Position numbers and translations under genes: made by a program
Assembly: GCA_018813765.1 (NCBI GenBank)
Contig: JAHJBC010000013.1
Location: 1 to 64,000, forward strand
DNA length: 64,000 bases
Reading direction: 5' to 3'
Origin: Gammaproteobacteria bacterium
GTDB lineage: Bacteria; Pseudomonadota; Gammaproteobacteria; Burkholderiales; Gallionellaceae
Part shown: positions 63,336-64,000 of the stretch, in pieces
Layout of the letters: every line of letters starts with the position of its first letter
Numbering within the stretch: position 1 is the first letter of the stretch
The notes under the pieces: generated by a model
What the model was told of the DNA's origin: nothing
Seen by the model: the letters and a program-made list of their open reading frames with translations, nothing else
The model's database searches: none

Positions 63336-64000
63336 TCAGTCGATCACAACGAGTTCGGTCGCGTGCTCGTCGCTGCGCAGCACTTCGGCTCTGCCGCTGT
63401 CCCAATCTCCCAATACCCAGCGTTCGCAAGTATGGCCATCGAGGTGGTGCAGGTGGCGCGCCGGCAGATGGGTGTGGCCGTGGATCAGGCGCGGATAGTG
63501 ATGTTTGCGCAGCAGCCCGTTCACTGCGGCATCGCTGACATCCATCAGCGACATATCCTTGCTGCGTTTCTGCGTCTCGCTCTGCATGCGCATCTGTTCG
63601 ATCTGCGCTTTGCGTTCTGCCAGCGGCAGGGCGAGGAATTGCGACTGCCACTCCATGCCGCGCACCAGTTCGCGGAAGCGCTGGTATTCCGCATCGCCGG
63701 TACACAGCGCATCGCCGTGCGAGAGCAGCGTGGGCGTGCCGTACAGGTCGATCAGCGTCGGGTCGTCAAGGAAGAAGGCGTTGCAGGCCATACCCAGTTC
63801 CTCGTCCATCAGGAAGTCTCGGTTGCCGTGCATGAGGAAGATGCGCGTGCCCTGCGCGTCCAGCTCGCGCAGTGCGGCGCAGATGCGCCGGTGGAAGGGA
63901 TCGTTCAGGTCGTCGTCGCCCGCCCAGTATTCGAACAGGTCGCCGAGGATATAGAGCGCATCCGCGCCCGGCGCGATATCTGCCGCGAAGCGCAGCAACA
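63336..64000 (-). CDS. lpxH: UDP-2,3-diacylglucosamine hydrolase, partial
   Basis: LpxH makes lipid X in lipid A synthesis. The 221 visible residues hold the calcineurin-like motifs GDLFEYWAGDDD, MHGNRDFL and GHTHLP. The first about 25 residues, with the initial DxH metal motif, lie beyond the right edge. The gene ends 3 bp after the convergent nuclease gene. Confidence 0.95.
   Translation of the reverse strand, partial: LLRFAADIAPGADALYILGDLFEYWAGDDDLNDPFHRRICAALRELDAQGTRIFLMHGNRDFLMDEELGMACNAFFLDDPTLIDLYGTPTLLSHGDALCTGDAEYQRFRELVRGMEWQSQFLALPLAERKAQIEQMRMQSETQKRSKDMSLMDVSDAAVNGLLRKHHYPRLIHGHTHLPARHLHHLDGHTCERWVLGDWDSGRAEVLRSDEHATELVVID

Overview
The window looks like chromosome of a betaproteobacterium, most likely of the Nitrosomonadales/Gallionellaceae type. 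This is inferred from gene content and order (a his-hinT-tatA run, an htrA/nif3/petABC/sspAB run, and rpoH followed by glyA-nrdR-ribD-ribE-ribBX-ribH-nusB-thiL-pgpA) and from moderately high G+C. No taxonomic marker such as rRNA is present.

Layout. (1) 1-1.5 kb: the 5' end of an IS110-type transposase running off the left edge, a DUF1330 protein and an alpha/beta hydrolase. (2) 1.6-13.2 kb: a flagellar export and basal-body cluster, fliFGHIJKLMNOPQR on the minus strand, with fliE divergent on the plus strand. (3) 13.2-18.8 kb: a late flagellar cluster on the minus strand (fliC, flaG, fliD, fliS, fliT, a second FliK-like gene, an orphan FlhB C-terminal homologue and a YcgR/PilZ brake). A near-perfect sigma-28 promoter precedes fliC. 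(4) 19-22.9 kb: a diguanylate cyclase, a NarL-type regulator and a hybrid histidine kinase. (5) 23-28.2 kb: hisCBHAFIE, hinT and tatA. (6) 28.3-46.3 kb: an accessory glycan island. On the plus strand it has a beta-helix lipoprotein, a TPR-GT41 glycosyltransferase, a methyltransferase, a GT2 enzyme, an FkbM methyltransferase, a pyruvyltransferase-like protein and a sulfotransferase. On the minus strand it has a lone glycosyltransferase and a tight five-gene sugar operon (neuB-cupin, TPP enzyme, methyltransferase, HAD phosphatase, epimerase). (7) 46.4-53.1 kb: htrA, nif3, mgtC, petABC, sspA and sspB. (8) 53.2-64 kb: rpoH, glyA, nrdR, riboflavin genes, nusB, thiL, pgpA, a secreted nuclease and lpxH, which is cut by the right edge.

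How the parts work together. The flagellar genes supply export apparatus, rotor, filament cap and filament; c-di-GMP enzymes and the YcgR brake beside them suggest motility control. The glycan island lies where tatB and tatC would be expected after tatA, so it may have displaced them. Its NeuB-type synthase and TPR glycosyltransferase could serve either flagellin glycosylation or a surface polysaccharide.

The most unusual structural signals are three intergenic elements made of inverted arrays of 7-bp repeats. Each fills the whole gap between two co-directional genes (fliP/fliQ, glyA/nrdR, nusB/thiL). Two other palindromic repeats lie in frame inside the 5' ends of fliO and fliP. A CIRCE-like operator overlaps the rpoH promoter.
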